Of a DNA stretch of 46,136 nucleotides, positions 7,847 to 15,509 are shown one piece after another (positions within the stretch are counted from its first letter, which is position 1; each line of letters begins with the position of its first letter). The notes beneath the pieces were generated by a model. It was not told the origin of the DNA and searched no databases. It saw nothing but the letters and a program-made list of their open reading frames with translations. The stretch is from an uncultured Lachnospiraceae bacterium. Lineage in GTDB: Bacteria; Bacillota; Clostridia; Lachnospirales; Lachnospiraceae. The translations under genes were made by a program, and so were the position numbers. Where the stretch lies: the NCBI GenBank assembly GCA_910585635.1, contig CAJUFE010000040.1:1-46136 (forward strand), given 5' to 3'.

Positions 7847-8881
7847 ATGGCTGAGAACAAGAATACGAAATTACAGATCCGGAACAGCACCGTGGATTTC
7901 CTTGTATTTACAAAGGATGCCCATGAGGACGGTATAGAAGTCCGTGTGCAGGATCACGATGTATGGCTGACGCAAAAAGCGATCGGTCAGCTTTTCGATG
8001 TGGACAGAAGTGTTGTCACAAAGCATTTGAAAAATATTTATGAAAGCGGCGAATTGTCCGCGGGATCAACTTGTGCAAATTTTGCACAAGTTGCGGATAA
8101 CGGAAAAACCTATCAATATAAATTTTATCGGCTATCTGCTATAATCGCCGTTGGCTACCGTATCAACTCCGGCAGGGCGACACAGTTCCGGCAATGGGCA
8201 ACGAAAGTGCTGGATACCTTTGCGAAGCAAGGGTATGTTTTAGATAAGAGCAGATTGATCAACGGTCAGATCTTCGACGAGGATTATTTTGACCACTTGA
8301 TCTCCGAGATACAGGAGATCCGAGCCAGTGAGCGCCGTTTTTATCAAAAGATCACAGACATCTATGCTACTGCCGTTGATTATTCCCTGGACAGCCAGAT
8401 CACAAAAGACTTCTTTGCGACAGTACAAAATAAAATGCACTATGCCGTTCATGGCAATACCGCAGCGGAGGTCATCTTTGCCAGAGCAGACCACACAAAA
8501 GAACATATGGGACTAACCTCATGGCGTAATGCTCCCGACGGAAAAATTGTTAAAGCGGATGTATCCATCGCCAAAAATTACTTATCCATTGATGAAATAC
8601 AGGAGCTAAACGAGATCGTCACGATGTATCTGGACTATGCCACAAGGCAGGCCAGACGGCATATCCCCATGACAATGGCAGATTGGGCTTCCAAACTGGA
8701 CGCGTTTCTGCAATTTAACGATGCAGAAGTCTTGCAGAACAAAGGGAAGGTTACTGCTGCAATCGCAAGATCCTTTGCAGAGAGTGAGTTCGAACAGTAT
8801 CGTGTCATCCAAGACCGCCTGTATCAGAGCGATTTTGATCGACTTATAGCCAGTGCAGAGGAAAAGCGTGATCAAGGGTAG
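7847..8881 (+). CDS. RhuM family protein
   Basis: A 344-aa protein of the RhuM (virulence RhuM, PF13310-like) family. Seen: an N-terminal wHTH-like segment (VWLTQKAIGQLFDVDRSVVT, KHLKNIYESGEL), the family core YRLSAIIAVGYRINSGRATQ and FRQWATKVLDTFAKQGYVLD, and the C-terminal conserved block beginning VQNKMHYAVHGNTAAEVI with MGLTSWRNAPDGKI. Named for a Salmonella SPI-3 gene, the family is widespread in gut bacteria and often sits in mobile or defence-rich islands; its biochemical role is not established. The purine-rich AAGGGGATGGTG lies before the ATG. It is a lone plus-strand gene between minus-strand uvrA and capA, visibly lower in GC than its neighbours, which fits horizontal acquisition. 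Confidence 0.85.
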   Translation: MAENKNTKLQIRNSTVDFLVFTKDAHEDGIEVRVQDHDVWLTQKAIGQLFDVDRSVVTKHLKNIYESGELSAGSTCANFAQVADNGKTYQYKFYRLSAIIAVGYRINSGRATQFRQWATKVLDTFAKQGYVLDKSRLINGQIFDEDYFDHLISEIQEIRASERRFYQKITDIYATAVDYSLDSQITKDFFATVQNKMHYAVHGNTAAEVIFARADHTKEHMGLTSWRNAPDGKIVKADVSIAKNYLSIDEIQELNEIVTMYLDYATRQARRHIPMTMADWASKLDAFLQFNDAEVLQNKGKVTAAIARSFAESEFEQYRVIQDRLYQSDFDRLIASAEEKRDQG

Positions 8882-8883
8882 AA

Positions 8884-8921
8884 AATGCCCGTTATCAGCA
8901 ATACAGTCGATAACGGGCATT
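8884..8921 (+). terminator. 13-bp hairpin directly after the RhuM gene
   Basis: AATGCCCGTTATC (8884-8896) and GATAACGGGCATT (8909-8921) are perfect inverted repeats with a 12-nt loop, starting 2 nt past the stop codon. No U-run follows, so termination or RNA-end protection is inferred from position only. Confidence 0.5.
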
Positions 8922-9046
8922 CGATCAAGCATATACAAGTTTCGATCAAACAATTTCCGCCGCACGATGGCAAAAAGAAAAAACGTCGTGTTGCGATCCT
9001 ATTTTCATGCCTTGATGATCTTTACGGTGGTTTTGGAATGCCCAAG

Positions 9047-9071
9047 CCTCCGGTCCTCTTGTCCCCGGAGG
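9047..9071 (-). terminator. hairpin downstream of capA
   Basis: CCTCCGG (9047-9053) and CCGGAGG (9065-9071) form a 7-bp GC-rich stem 16 nt beyond the capA stop. There is no U-tract, so the terminator role is weak. Confidence 0.3.
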
Positions 9072-9086
9072 TGCCTCCTGCGCCCT

Positions 9087-10538
9087 CTACTCCTCCCAGA
9101 TCCTCCCATCCCCATCGATCCGTATCCCTTCCGAGATGGACTCCACATACTGGAACAAGGCCTGAGCCTCTGCCGGATCCGTCAGCTCCCGGGTATAGCC
9201 TCCGCTGGAGGTGGCAGGGACGATCGAAAGGCTCATCTCCTCGCCATCCCATCCCGCCTTTAGCAGGACGGTCCTGGGGATGCTGCTGCCGAACACAAAG
9301 TTCCCCAAGCTGTAGACGATCGGCTTGCCATCATAGTATTCGATCCCCTGGAGCACATGAGGATGGCTCCCGATCACCAGGTCAGCTCCGGCATCCAGGT
9401 ACTGGCGGCCCAGCTGGCGCTGATAGTCTTTGGGATAGGCTTCCCGCTCGATCCCCCAATGGACATAGACCACCACAAGGTCGCAGATCTCCTTTGCCTT
9501 TCGGATCTCTTCCAGAAGGACGGCAGGGTCATAGGTGCTGAGCATCCCCGGCCCGTAGGGCGTGGCGGCCCAGTCGGCCACGGGGATCACCCGGGTAGCC
9601 CCCAGGAAGCCCACGGTCCACCGCCCCAGCTGGGTGGTGTATAATGCCTTAGCCCGCTCCAGATCCTCTCCGGCTCCCACATAGGGGATGCCTGCCCCGT
9701 CCAGAGCGGCACAGGTATCGAGGAGCGCCTCCTGTCCAAAATCCAAGGCGTGGTTATTCGCCAATGTGACCAGATCCACCCCCATCTCCTGGAGGAGACG
9801 GACCTTTTCCGGTGGCAGGCGGAAGGTGAACTGCTTATCCGGCGCGGCCGTCCCCCTGTTGCTGAAGGGAAATTCCTGGTTGACCATAAAAAAGTCGGCC
9901 TCACCGGCGGCCTGGAGGAGACTCTCCCCCACCACGCCTGTTATCCCGCCGCCCTTCTGATAAGCGTTCAGCACATGGTCCGAGAGGAACACATCCCCGG
10001 CAAATGCCAGGGTGATCGTCCCCTCCTGCCCCTCTGCCAAGCTCCCGCCAGCCTCCCGGCCTTCTGCACCATCTCCTTCCGGCTTTCCGTCATGTCCCTG
10101 GGCAAGAGCGGATCCTTCTTCCCCGTTCCCGCCTCTGACCGCGGCATCCTCATCACCGTCCCCGCCATCCTTTGTGCGGATCACGATGGTGGCTTCCTGC
10201 GCTCCGCTGCCAGGCTGCTGCGCTCCATCTCCAGCGCTCCCCTTGTCACCAAAACCCCCGGCCTCTCCAGAACCTCCAGTCCCTCCCGGAGCTTCTTCCT
10301 CTCCAGCGGTCTCTGATACCCCAGAGATCCCTGTCTCTCCAGGTCCACCACCTCCTCCGGCTCCGCCCTTCCCCCTTGTCACGAAGAACACGCTCAGGAC
10401 GCCATTTCCAGCTACTTTTCTTATATGATCTGCTACGATAAAGCCGGTCACAGATAACCCGGCCACCACCACCAGAACGCCCAGGAGGATCCAGCCCCCA
10501 TTCCTTCTGCTCCGCTTTTTTCTGCTCTTCCCTTCCAT
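9087..10538 (-). CDS. CapA family (PGA_cap) metallophosphatase-like surface protein
   Basis: A 483-aa protein. The N-terminus (about 1-15) is Lys/Arg-rich, followed by one membrane segment (about 16-36, WILLGVLVVVAGLSVTGFIV), so it is probably anchored with the catalytic part outside. Residues about 55-170 form a Gly/Glu/Ala-rich low-complexity linker. The C-terminal domain is the CapA/PgsA calcineurin-like fold, with FAGDVFLSD, NQEFPFSN, LANNHALDFG, VYVHWGIE, GSHPHVLQG and IVYSLGNFVF. Family members take part in poly-gamma-glutamate export or capsule synthesis, but many lone copies have no proven substrate. No pgsB or pgsC lies nearby, so a poly-glutamate role is uncertain. GGGAGAAGG precedes the start. 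Confidence 0.88.
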   Translation of the reverse strand: MEGKSRKKRSRRNGGWILLGVLVVVAGLSVTGFIVADHIRKVAGNGVLSVFFVTRGKGGAGGGGGPGETGISGVSETAGEEEAPGGTGGSGEAGGFGDKGSAGDGAQQPGSGAQEATIVIRTKDGGDGDEDAAVRGGNGEEGSALAQGHDGKPEGDGAEGREAGGSLAEGQEGTITLAFAGDVFLSDHVLNAYQKGGGITGVVGESLLQAAGEADFFMVNQEFPFSNRGTAAPDKQFTFRLPPEKVRLLQEMGVDLVTLANNHALDFGQEALLDTCAALDGAGIPYVGAGEDLERAKALYTTQLGRWTVGFLGATRVIPVADWAATPYGPGMLSTYDPAVLLEEIRKAKEICDLVVVYVHWGIEREAYPKDYQRQLGRQYLDAGADLVIGSHPHVLQGIEYYDGKPIVYSLGNFVFGSSIPRTVLLKAGWDGEEMSLSIVPATSSGGYTRELTDPAEAQALFQYVESISEGIRIDGDGRIWEE

Positions 10539-10599
10539 CCTTCTCCCTTTTCTCCCGCATCGCCCACGGGTATCTTCTTTTCAACATTTGCAGAACACC

Positions 10600-10730
10600 T
10601 GGACACTTCTCCTTTTGCCCACACTTGGGACCCAAGTGTTTCCCCTTTTGCTCTCACGTGGCCCCCGGTATTTCCCCTCTTGCCCTCACTTGGGCTCTGG
10701 ACATCTTCCCTTTTGTCCTCACATGGCCCC
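10600..10730. repeat. minisatellite, about 33 bp x 4, upstream of capA
   Basis: Four diverged tandem units (33, 32, 33 and 33 bp). The minus-strand unit is close to GGGCCANGTGAGGGCAAAAG followed by GGGAAANANNTGG. One unit is a base short, so an 11-residue repeat frame is not kept and the array is probably non-coding. It sits in the capA 5' region. Confidence 0.7.
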
Positions 10731-10742
10731 TGTATACAAATG

Positions 10743-10845
10743 AGGAGCTGTCGCATAAGATGCAACGGCTCCCATGTATTTTCGCTACCCAGATAGTTTA
10801 TCGACGATGTGCCAGACTGTCGCAAGATAGCCGCCATATCCCAGC
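10743..10845. repeat. diverged halves of the GGGGCTGTCGCA hairpin element
   Basis: GAGCTGTCGCATAAGATGCA near 10746 and GACTGTCGCAAGATAGCCGC near 10814 resemble the left arm and the complement of the right arm of the 103-nt hairpin at 32601-32703 (the second differs at 1 of 18 bases over CTGTCGCAAGATAGCCGC). Here both halves point the same way, so this is a rearranged or decayed copy. It lies between degV and the minisatellite. Confidence 0.4.
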
Positions 10846-10853
10846 TTTCTCAC

Positions 10854-11708
10854 CTATAATGCAATCACGATCCCGCCGTCATTGGCATATACAGTGGCCA
10901 CCCCGGCGGTCTCCGTGATGACGATCTCCTTAAAGCTCCCCCGCTTTTCCATCTCCTGGACCACCTGCCTGGCCCGGTCCGGGCAGTTGCAGTGGGCGAT
11001 CACCAGGGTACGGTCCCGGGTATCCTCCACAGCGGCCACGGCGTGGTCGCACATCCGCTGGAGCGCCTTAGAGATCCCCCGGGCCTGGTCCACCTTCACG
11101 ATCACCCCTTTATCCCCGGCCATCACCGGCTTGATGTTCAAGGTGGTGGCAAAAAATGCCTGGAGACCGCTGAGCCTTCCGTTCTTGCGCAGGTTATCTA
11201 AGGATTCCAGGACAAAGTAGGTCTTCATGTCATCCCGGTAAGCTGTGGCGCGCTTCACGATCTTTTCAAAGGGCAGGCCCTGCTCGCACAGGTCCCGGAT
11301 ATACAGCGCCAGGTTCAGCTGTCCCGCCGACGCAGATAATGAGCTTAAGACAAGGATGTTCTTTTTCCGTTCTCCACTCTCCTGGCTATGCTCCTCCTCA
11401 TAAAGCTGCTTCCCCACCTGGGCGCTGTTATAGCTCCCGCTCAGATGCTCGGATAAGCAGATCACAAAGACAGCCTCCTCCGGCCCTTCATACGCTTTCT
11501 TAAAGCTTTCCGGCGAAGGGCAGGCCGTCTTCGGGGGATCTGGGCACTCCTTCATCATCTGGATGAACCTTGTCCGGTCAAATGTGTCATCATCCACCAC
11601 TGTGCTCTGTCCCACCTGCAAGGTCAAAGGTACGACCTGAAAATGGGGGTCCTTCTTCAATCCTTCTGTCAGATCCAGACAGCTGTCACCTATGATCTTA
11701 TATGTCAT
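10854..11708 (-). CDS. DegV family fatty-acid-binding protein
   Basis: A 284-aa EDD/DegV-fold protein. Seen: the opening MTYKIIGDSCLDLTEGLK, the PLTLQVG strand, the TACPSPESFKKAYEG lid region, the SEHLSGSYNSA lipid-head binding motif, and the C-terminal domain with LRKNGRLSGLQAFF, LNIKPVM and HCNCPDRA. DegV relatives such as FakB bind free fatty acids and present them to the FakA kinase for phospholipid synthesis; no fakA is adjacent. A strong promoter and a tight inverted repeat lie upstream, suggesting repression. Confidence 0.93.
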   Translation of the reverse strand: MTYKIIGDSCLDLTEGLKKDPHFQVVPLTLQVGQSTVVDDDTFDRTRFIQMMKECPDPPKTACPSPESFKKAYEGPEEAVFVICLSEHLSGSYNSAQVGKQLYEEEHSQESGERKKNILVLSSLSASAGQLNLALYIRDLCEQGLPFEKIVKRATAYRDDMKTYFVLESLDNLRKNGRLSGLQAFFATTLNIKPVMAGDKGVIVKVDQARGISKALQRMCDHAVAAVEDTRDRTLVIAHCNCPDRARQVVQEMEKRGSFKEIVITETAGVATVYANDGGIVIAL

Positions 11709-11768
11709 GATATCCTCCGATCGCTCCCAGCAGCAGTCCCTCTGCCGCGGACTGCTCTCGCTCCTATT

Positions 11769-11796
11769 CTACATCATGTAGTTTTGATCACTACAT
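11769..11796. promoter_or_regulatory. operator-like inverted repeats at the degV start site
   Basis: ATGTAGT-N7-ACTACAT (11776-11796) abuts the degV -10 hexamer on its transcribed side, and CTACAT-C-ATGTAG (11769-11781) overlaps it. Three half-sites around the transcription start suggest a repressor, perhaps GntR-like; the regulator is not known. Confidence 0.5.
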
Positions 11797-11825
11797 ATTA
11801 TAGCATTATCTTTTTCGATTTTCAA
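11797..11825 (-). promoter_or_regulatory. degV promoter
   Basis: On the minus strand TTGAAA (11825-11820), 17-nt spacer, TATAAT (11802-11797). Confidence 0.8.
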
Positions 11826-11847
11826 TCTTTTCATATGGTATTTTCTG

Positions 11848-11856
11848 TGCTATACT
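11848..11856 (+). promoter_or_regulatory. extended -10 promoter for the small membrane peptide
   Basis: TGC-TATACT (11848-11856) on the plus strand, with a weak -35 (TTTTCA near 11828). It is followed by a TAACAGTC/GACTGTTA hairpin (11868-11894) in the untranslated leader of the small gene at 11983. Confidence 0.45.
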
Positions 11857-11982
11857 AATTTAGAAGGTAACAGTCAAGGGTATCTGGACTGTTATGGATA
11901 AAAGGACTGCTGCGGATGGAACGGACATGGGCAGCAGCACAAAAAAATGGAGACAGATAAAAAAGAGAAGGAGACCGATCTC

Positions 11983-12117
11983 ATGGAATTTGGATTTTTA
12001 GCAGCCTTTTTTGGCTCCATCATCCTTTTAGCGCTCTTTGTCGTAGCTGTGACCATCTCCACAGTGTCCAGCTGCTTAGGGGCGATCGCCGATGATATGA
12101 ACGAAGACAAAGGCTGA
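11983..12117 (+). CDS. small single-pass membrane protein, 44 aa
   Basis: ATG at 11983 has a good AGAAGGAG 9 nt upstream and opens MEFGFLAAFFGSIILLALFV, continuing as one hydrophobic helix into a short tail ending DDMNEDKG. An in-frame ATG at 11947 would add 12 charged residues but has no ribosome binding site. It has its own plus-strand promoter and a strong terminator 40 nt downstream, so it is probably expressed. I do not recognise the family; size and topology fit a small membrane-associated regulator or structural peptide. Confidence 0.6.
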   Translation: MEFGFLAAFFGSIILLALFVVAVTISTVSSCLGAIADDMNEDKG

Positions 12118-12156
12118 TCTGCTCGATCGACGACGGAACGGACGAAAAAAGGAAAG

Positions 12157-12192
12157 ACCGGGCGCATCCCCTGCGGGTGCGCCCGGTTTTTC
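12157..12192. terminator. bidirectional intrinsic terminator
   Basis: ACCGGGCGCA (12157-12166) pairs with TGCGCCCGGT (12178-12187), followed by TTTTT on the plus strand. On the minus strand the hairpin is followed by a T-rich tract. It serves the small plus-strand gene and htpG. Confidence 0.88.
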
Positions 12193-12213
12193 CTTTATGA
12201 CGTCCTTACTGTT

Positions 12214-14229
12214 TTATGCCTCCTCGCCGGCCAGGAGCATAGTGATCTCATTGGTACGGGCTATAAAGCCGGTCATCCGCTCTGGAGACAGGCTGCCGTG
12301 GCTCAGCTTCGCCAGGTCGTAGAGCTGTCCGCAGATCTTCTCCACGTTCTCCCCTTCCTTGTGGGCTAAGACATACTGGACCAGCGGATGGCCTGTGTTG
12401 ACGATCAGGGTCTCCCCTGCGCCGCCCATCATGGAGGGATCCATGCCGTACATATTGTACATCCGCATCATCTCCTGCATCCTGCGGGATTCCTCGGTCA
12501 CCGTGATCATGGAGGCGACGGAAGCATCCTTAAGCTTCTCCGCCTTGACCTCCAGCTTCTCGTCGTTTAAGGCCTTCTTAAAAGCGGCCGCCAAGGTCTC
12601 GCCGTCTGCCTTTGCCTTCTCCTTTTCCTCCTCCGTTTCTTCGGAAGCCTCCTTGAAGATCTCGCTCACATCCGCGTCGATCCGCAGGAACTTCAGATCC
12701 TGGTTCTTCTGCTCCATCTGGCTGATGAAGGGGCTGTCGATGTTATGGGTCAGGAGGACCGCGTCTAAGCCTTCCTTCTTGAACATATTGATATACTGGC
12801 TCTGTTCCTTCTCGTCGGTCACATAGAAGACCTTGTTGGGATGCTTCTCCTTATTCTCCTCTAAGCACTCCGGCAGGGTCAGGTACTTGCCCTCTAGGTT
12901 CTTGAAGATGATGTGGTCCTTCATCTTCTCCTGGAACTTCTCGTCCTTGATACAGCCGAACTTGATGAAGGGATTGATATCATCCCAGTACTTCTCATAG
13001 TTCTCCCGGTCGGTCTTGCACATGCCGGACAGCTTATCCGCTACCTTCTTGGTGATGTAATCGGAGATCTTCTTCACAAAGCCGTCATTCTGCAGCGCAG
13101 AACGGGAAACATTTAACGGCAGGTCCGGGCAGTCGATCACACCCTTTAGGAGCATCAAGAACTCCGGGATCACCTCTTTGATATTATCCGCGATGAAGAC
13201 CTGGTTATTATACAGCTTGATGGTCCCCTCTAAGCTGTCGTACTCCATATTGATCTTAGGGAAGTACAGGATGCCCTTTAAATTGAAGGGGTAGTCCATG
13301 TTCAGATGGATCCAGAACAGAGGCTCCTTGAAATCCATGAACACCTTCCGGTAAAACTCCTTGTACTGCTCCTCTGTACACTCATTGGGATGCTTGTTCC
13401 ACAGCGGGGACACATCGTTCAAGGCCACCGGGCGCTTTACGATCTTATATTTCTCCTTAGCCGGGGAGATCTCCACCACTTCCTTGGTGCCGTCCTCGTT
13501 CTCCTTCTCCTCGGTCTTCGCCTCCTCCACGATCGTCTCCACGACCGTGTCCTTGTCGGTCAGCTCGTCCTTCTCGATCGTCTCGTGCTGGGGCTCCTTG
13601 GTGCTGTCCTCTAAAAAGATCGGGACCGGCATGAAGGAACAGTACTTCTCGACCACTTCCCTTGCCCGATATTCATTGGAAAACTCCGTGCTGTCCTCGT
13701 TTAAGTACAAGGTGATCTTCGTGCCGATGCCTTCCTTATCCCCTTCGCCCATCTCAAAGGAGGTACCGCCCTCCGACTCCCAGTGGACCGGCTTAGCATC
13801 CTTCTCATAGGATAAGGTATCGATCGTCACCTTGTCCGCCACCATAAAGGCCGAATAAAAGCCCAGGCCGAAGTGGCCGATGATCTGGTCCTCGTTGGCC
13901 TTGTCCTTATATTTCTCCATAAAAGCCTGGGCGCCGGAAAATGCGATCTGGTTGATGTACTCATCCACCTCGGCCTCTGTCATGCCAAGACCATTATCCA
14001 CAAAGGTGATGCTCTTCTCCTTGGGATCCACCGTGATCTGGATCTTATACTCCATATCCTCCGGCTTCTCAAACTCGCCCATCAGCTCCAGCTTCTTTAG
14101 CTTGGTGATCGCGTCGCAGCCGTTGGAGATCAGCTCGCGGTAAAAGATATCGTGGTCGGAATACAGCCACTTTTTGATGATCGGAAATATGTTCTCACTG
14201 TTGATCGATAGATTACCTGACTTTGCCAT
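12214..14229 (-). CDS. htpG: molecular chaperone HtpG (Hsp90)
   Basis: Cytosolic ATP-dependent chaperone. The 671-aa product has the GHKL ATPase domain first (FYRELISNGCDAI, DNGLGMTEAEV, GHFGLGFYSAF, GGTSFEM), then an acidic charged linker (about 215-265, rich in E, D, K and T), the middle domain (NLKGILYFPK, LPLNVSRSALQ) and the C-terminal dimerisation domain with a Met-rich segment (RMQEMMRMYNMYGMDP). The charged linker is typical of clostridial members. It is a single-gene unit with its own promoter, a CIRCE element, and a shared terminator downstream. Confidence 0.98.
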   Translation of the reverse strand: MAKSGNLSINSENIFPIIKKWLYSDHDIFYRELISNGCDAITKLKKLELMGEFEKPEDMEYKIQITVDPKEKSITFVDNGLGMTEAEVDEYINQIAFSGAQAFMEKYKDKANEDQIIGHFGLGFYSAFMVADKVTIDTLSYEKDAKPVHWESEGGTSFEMGEGDKEGIGTKITLYLNEDSTEFSNEYRAREVVEKYCSFMPVPIFLEDSTKEPQHETIEKDELTDKDTVVETIVEEAKTEEKENEDGTKEVVEISPAKEKYKIVKRPVALNDVSPLWNKHPNECTEEQYKEFYRKVFMDFKEPLFWIHLNMDYPFNLKGILYFPKINMEYDSLEGTIKLYNNQVFIADNIKEVIPEFLMLLKGVIDCPDLPLNVSRSALQNDGFVKKISDYITKKVADKLSGMCKTDRENYEKYWDDINPFIKFGCIKDEKFQEKMKDHIIFKNLEGKYLTLPECLEENKEKHPNKVFYVTDEKEQSQYINMFKKEGLDAVLLTHNIDSPFISQMEQKNQDLKFLRIDADVSEIFKEASEETEEEKEKAKADGETLAAAFKKALNDEKLEVKAEKLKDASVASMITVTEESRRMQEMMRMYNMYGMDPSMMGGAGETLIVNTGHPLVQYVLAHKEGENVEKICGQLYDLAKLSHGSLSPERMTGFIARTNEITMLLAGEEA

Positions 14230-14333
14230 AATGATCAGCGCTCCTTTTCTCAGCTTTCTGCAGCTTTCTTTTTATCTCTCACATCTTGCTCTGTTTGCAG
14301 GTCACTTCATAGGATCTAGGACCGATAATCCAT

Positions 14334-14362
14334 ATTCTAATACAGGTAGAACAAAAAGTCAA
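14334..14362 (-). promoter_or_regulatory. htpG promoter
   Basis: On the minus strand TTGACT (14362-14357), 17-nt spacer, TAGAAT (14339-14334), about 100 nt before the htpG ATG. Confidence 0.8.
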
Positions 14363-14369
14363 TAGAAAA

Positions 14370-14396
14370 TCAGCACTCCTTTTCGTTGAGTGCTGA
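14370..14396. promoter_or_regulatory. CIRCE element (HrcA operator) upstream of htpG
   Basis: TCAGCACTC-N9-GAGTGCTGA has the exact spacing of the CIRCE consensus TTAGCACTC-N9-GAGTGCTAA and differs from it at one position per arm. It starts 7 nt upstream of the htpG -35, so HrcA repression and heat induction are expected. Confidence 0.85.
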
Positions 14397-14860
14397 TAAA
14401 AAAGTTGCTTTTCACACCTACACCGAACACTTAATACTGGATAGGTGCAGGTGCATGGTCGATCACCCGTCCGCATCCGGAGGCCCGGTCCCCCCACGGG
14501 GACGCGCTCTCGCTCCGACCAGAACGCAGCGGTACTAGGGCGCGTAGAAAACCGCGCCCAAGGACCGGCGTTCTGCTAGGGTCCCCTTAGGGGGATCCGG
14601 GCCTCCGGATGCTAGGTGGCTGGCGTATCGTATGACCGAAGAAAAGCCAGCTAAAGTAGCGCAGAGAGGGTCCTGTCACAAAAGGAACCCCTAGAAAAAC
14701 GCCGGTCCTTGGCGAGGTCTCTCACGAGCCTAGTACCGCTGCGTTTTTCTCGGAGCGAGAGCGCGGTGACGTTGTGACAGGACCCTCCCGGAGCGGACCC
14801 CTCGCGACATATCTATGCTATAAGGCTCCCTGGCGTGAGTGTGAAAAAGTAACCTGATAA
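14393..14860. mobile_element. 450-bp nested foldback MITE-like element (copy 2)
   Basis: Ends GTTGCTTTTCACAC (14404-14417) and GTGTGAAAAAGTAAC (14839-14853) are inverted repeats of the family termini. CTGATAA occurs on both sides (14393-14399 and 14854-14860); on the left four extra A residues separate it from the element end. Inside are a GCATCCGGAGGCCCGG/CCGGGCCTCCGGATGC pair (about 14473-14488 and 14597-14612), an imperfect inverted repeat of about 80 bp (about 14501-14581 with 14686-14766), and GAGGGTCCTGTCACAA (14666-14681) with its exact complement (14772-14787). There is no coding frame. The left target repeat falls in the tail of the CIRCE element. The module at 14771-14854 recurs inverted at 46053-46135. 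Confidence 0.7.
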
Positions 14861-14862
14861 GT

Positions 14863-14895
14863 CGTAACAGTTCAGATACCCTGTGAACTGTTACG
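14863..14895 (-). terminator. 12-bp perfect hairpin after the DUF5721 gene
   Basis: CGTAACAGTTCA (14863-14874) and TGAACTGTTACG (14884-14895) form a 12-bp stem with a 9-nt loop, 8 nt past the stop codon. There is no U-run, but position supports a transcript-end role for the five-gene run above. Confidence 0.5.
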
Positions 14896-14902
14896 AGAAG
14901 TT

Positions 14903-15403
14903 CTAATAGGGAGCCGCCGCCACCCCCATCTCCTTCAGGAGCCGCCCCACATACCCGTCCCACTCCGTCTCCACCGTCTTATCCAGTGTGAAGACCGCAA
15001 GGGAGGTCCCGGTGACGCAGGAGAGCCTGCCTTCTTCGTAGCGGATATGGAGATAGAGCCCCTGGATCTGCTCCTGGGTGATGGAGGCGATCTGACGGCT
15101 CTCTAAAAAGGCGGCCACCCGTTCCGGCTCCGCCATGAAAACGATCTGGAAGCTTTCCGGCAGCTTTTTGCCCTTGATCAGGGAGAAGCAAAAAGGCCGG
15201 AGCATCTTCCAGGAGGAAAACTCTCCGATGTTCTTCTGCTCCAGCTCTTCTTTCTGGTAAAAGCTCCGGCGTATATGGCCGTCGATCGTAAAACGGTTGA
15301 AGGTGACCACCTCCGCCTCCTTCAGCAGAAGGTCGTCAAGGTCGGTCTCTAAAAAAAGCTTTCGTGTAAACAGCTTTGTATCCTCGATCTGCAATGCGAT
15401 CAT
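14903..15403 (-). CDS. DUF5721 family protein
   Basis: A 166-aa protein that resembles the uncharacterised DUF5721 family of Lachnospiraceae: MIALQIEDTKLFTRKLF, EAEVVTFNRFTIDGHI, then SWKMLRPFCFSLIKGKKLP. No signal peptide, membrane segment or catalytic motif is apparent, so it is probably a soluble cytoplasmic protein. It is the last gene of a same-strand run behind the PrsA/SurA-like lipoprotein, with a 106-nt gap. Function unknown. Confidence 0.75.
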   Translation of the reverse strand: MIALQIEDTKLFTRKLFLETDLDDLLLKEAEVVTFNRFTIDGHIRRSFYQKEELEQKNIGEFSSWKMLRPFCFSLIKGKKLPESFQIVFMAEPERVAAFLESRQIASITQEQIQGLYLHIRYEEGRLSCVTGTSLAVFTLDKTVETEWDGYVGRLLKEMGVAAAPY

Positions 15404-15509
15404 GCTATCTCATCCTCCTGCCGCCCCTGGCTCGACCCGCATCTTTGTCCGTAGGATCCGCTGCGGATCTTACGAGGTCTTCTACGGATCACACAATGTC
15501 CTTTATCGA

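Noticed and set aside
9087..10538. Complete poly-gamma-glutamate capsule locus around the CapA protein
   Set aside because: No pgsB/capB or pgsC/capC-like genes are adjacent, so only a CapA-family name is supported.
10448..10837. Minus-strand frame with 11-residue repeats (GKRGNTG-like)
   Set aside because: It overlaps the capA start in another frame, lacks a ribosome binding site, and arises from the 33-bp minisatellite.
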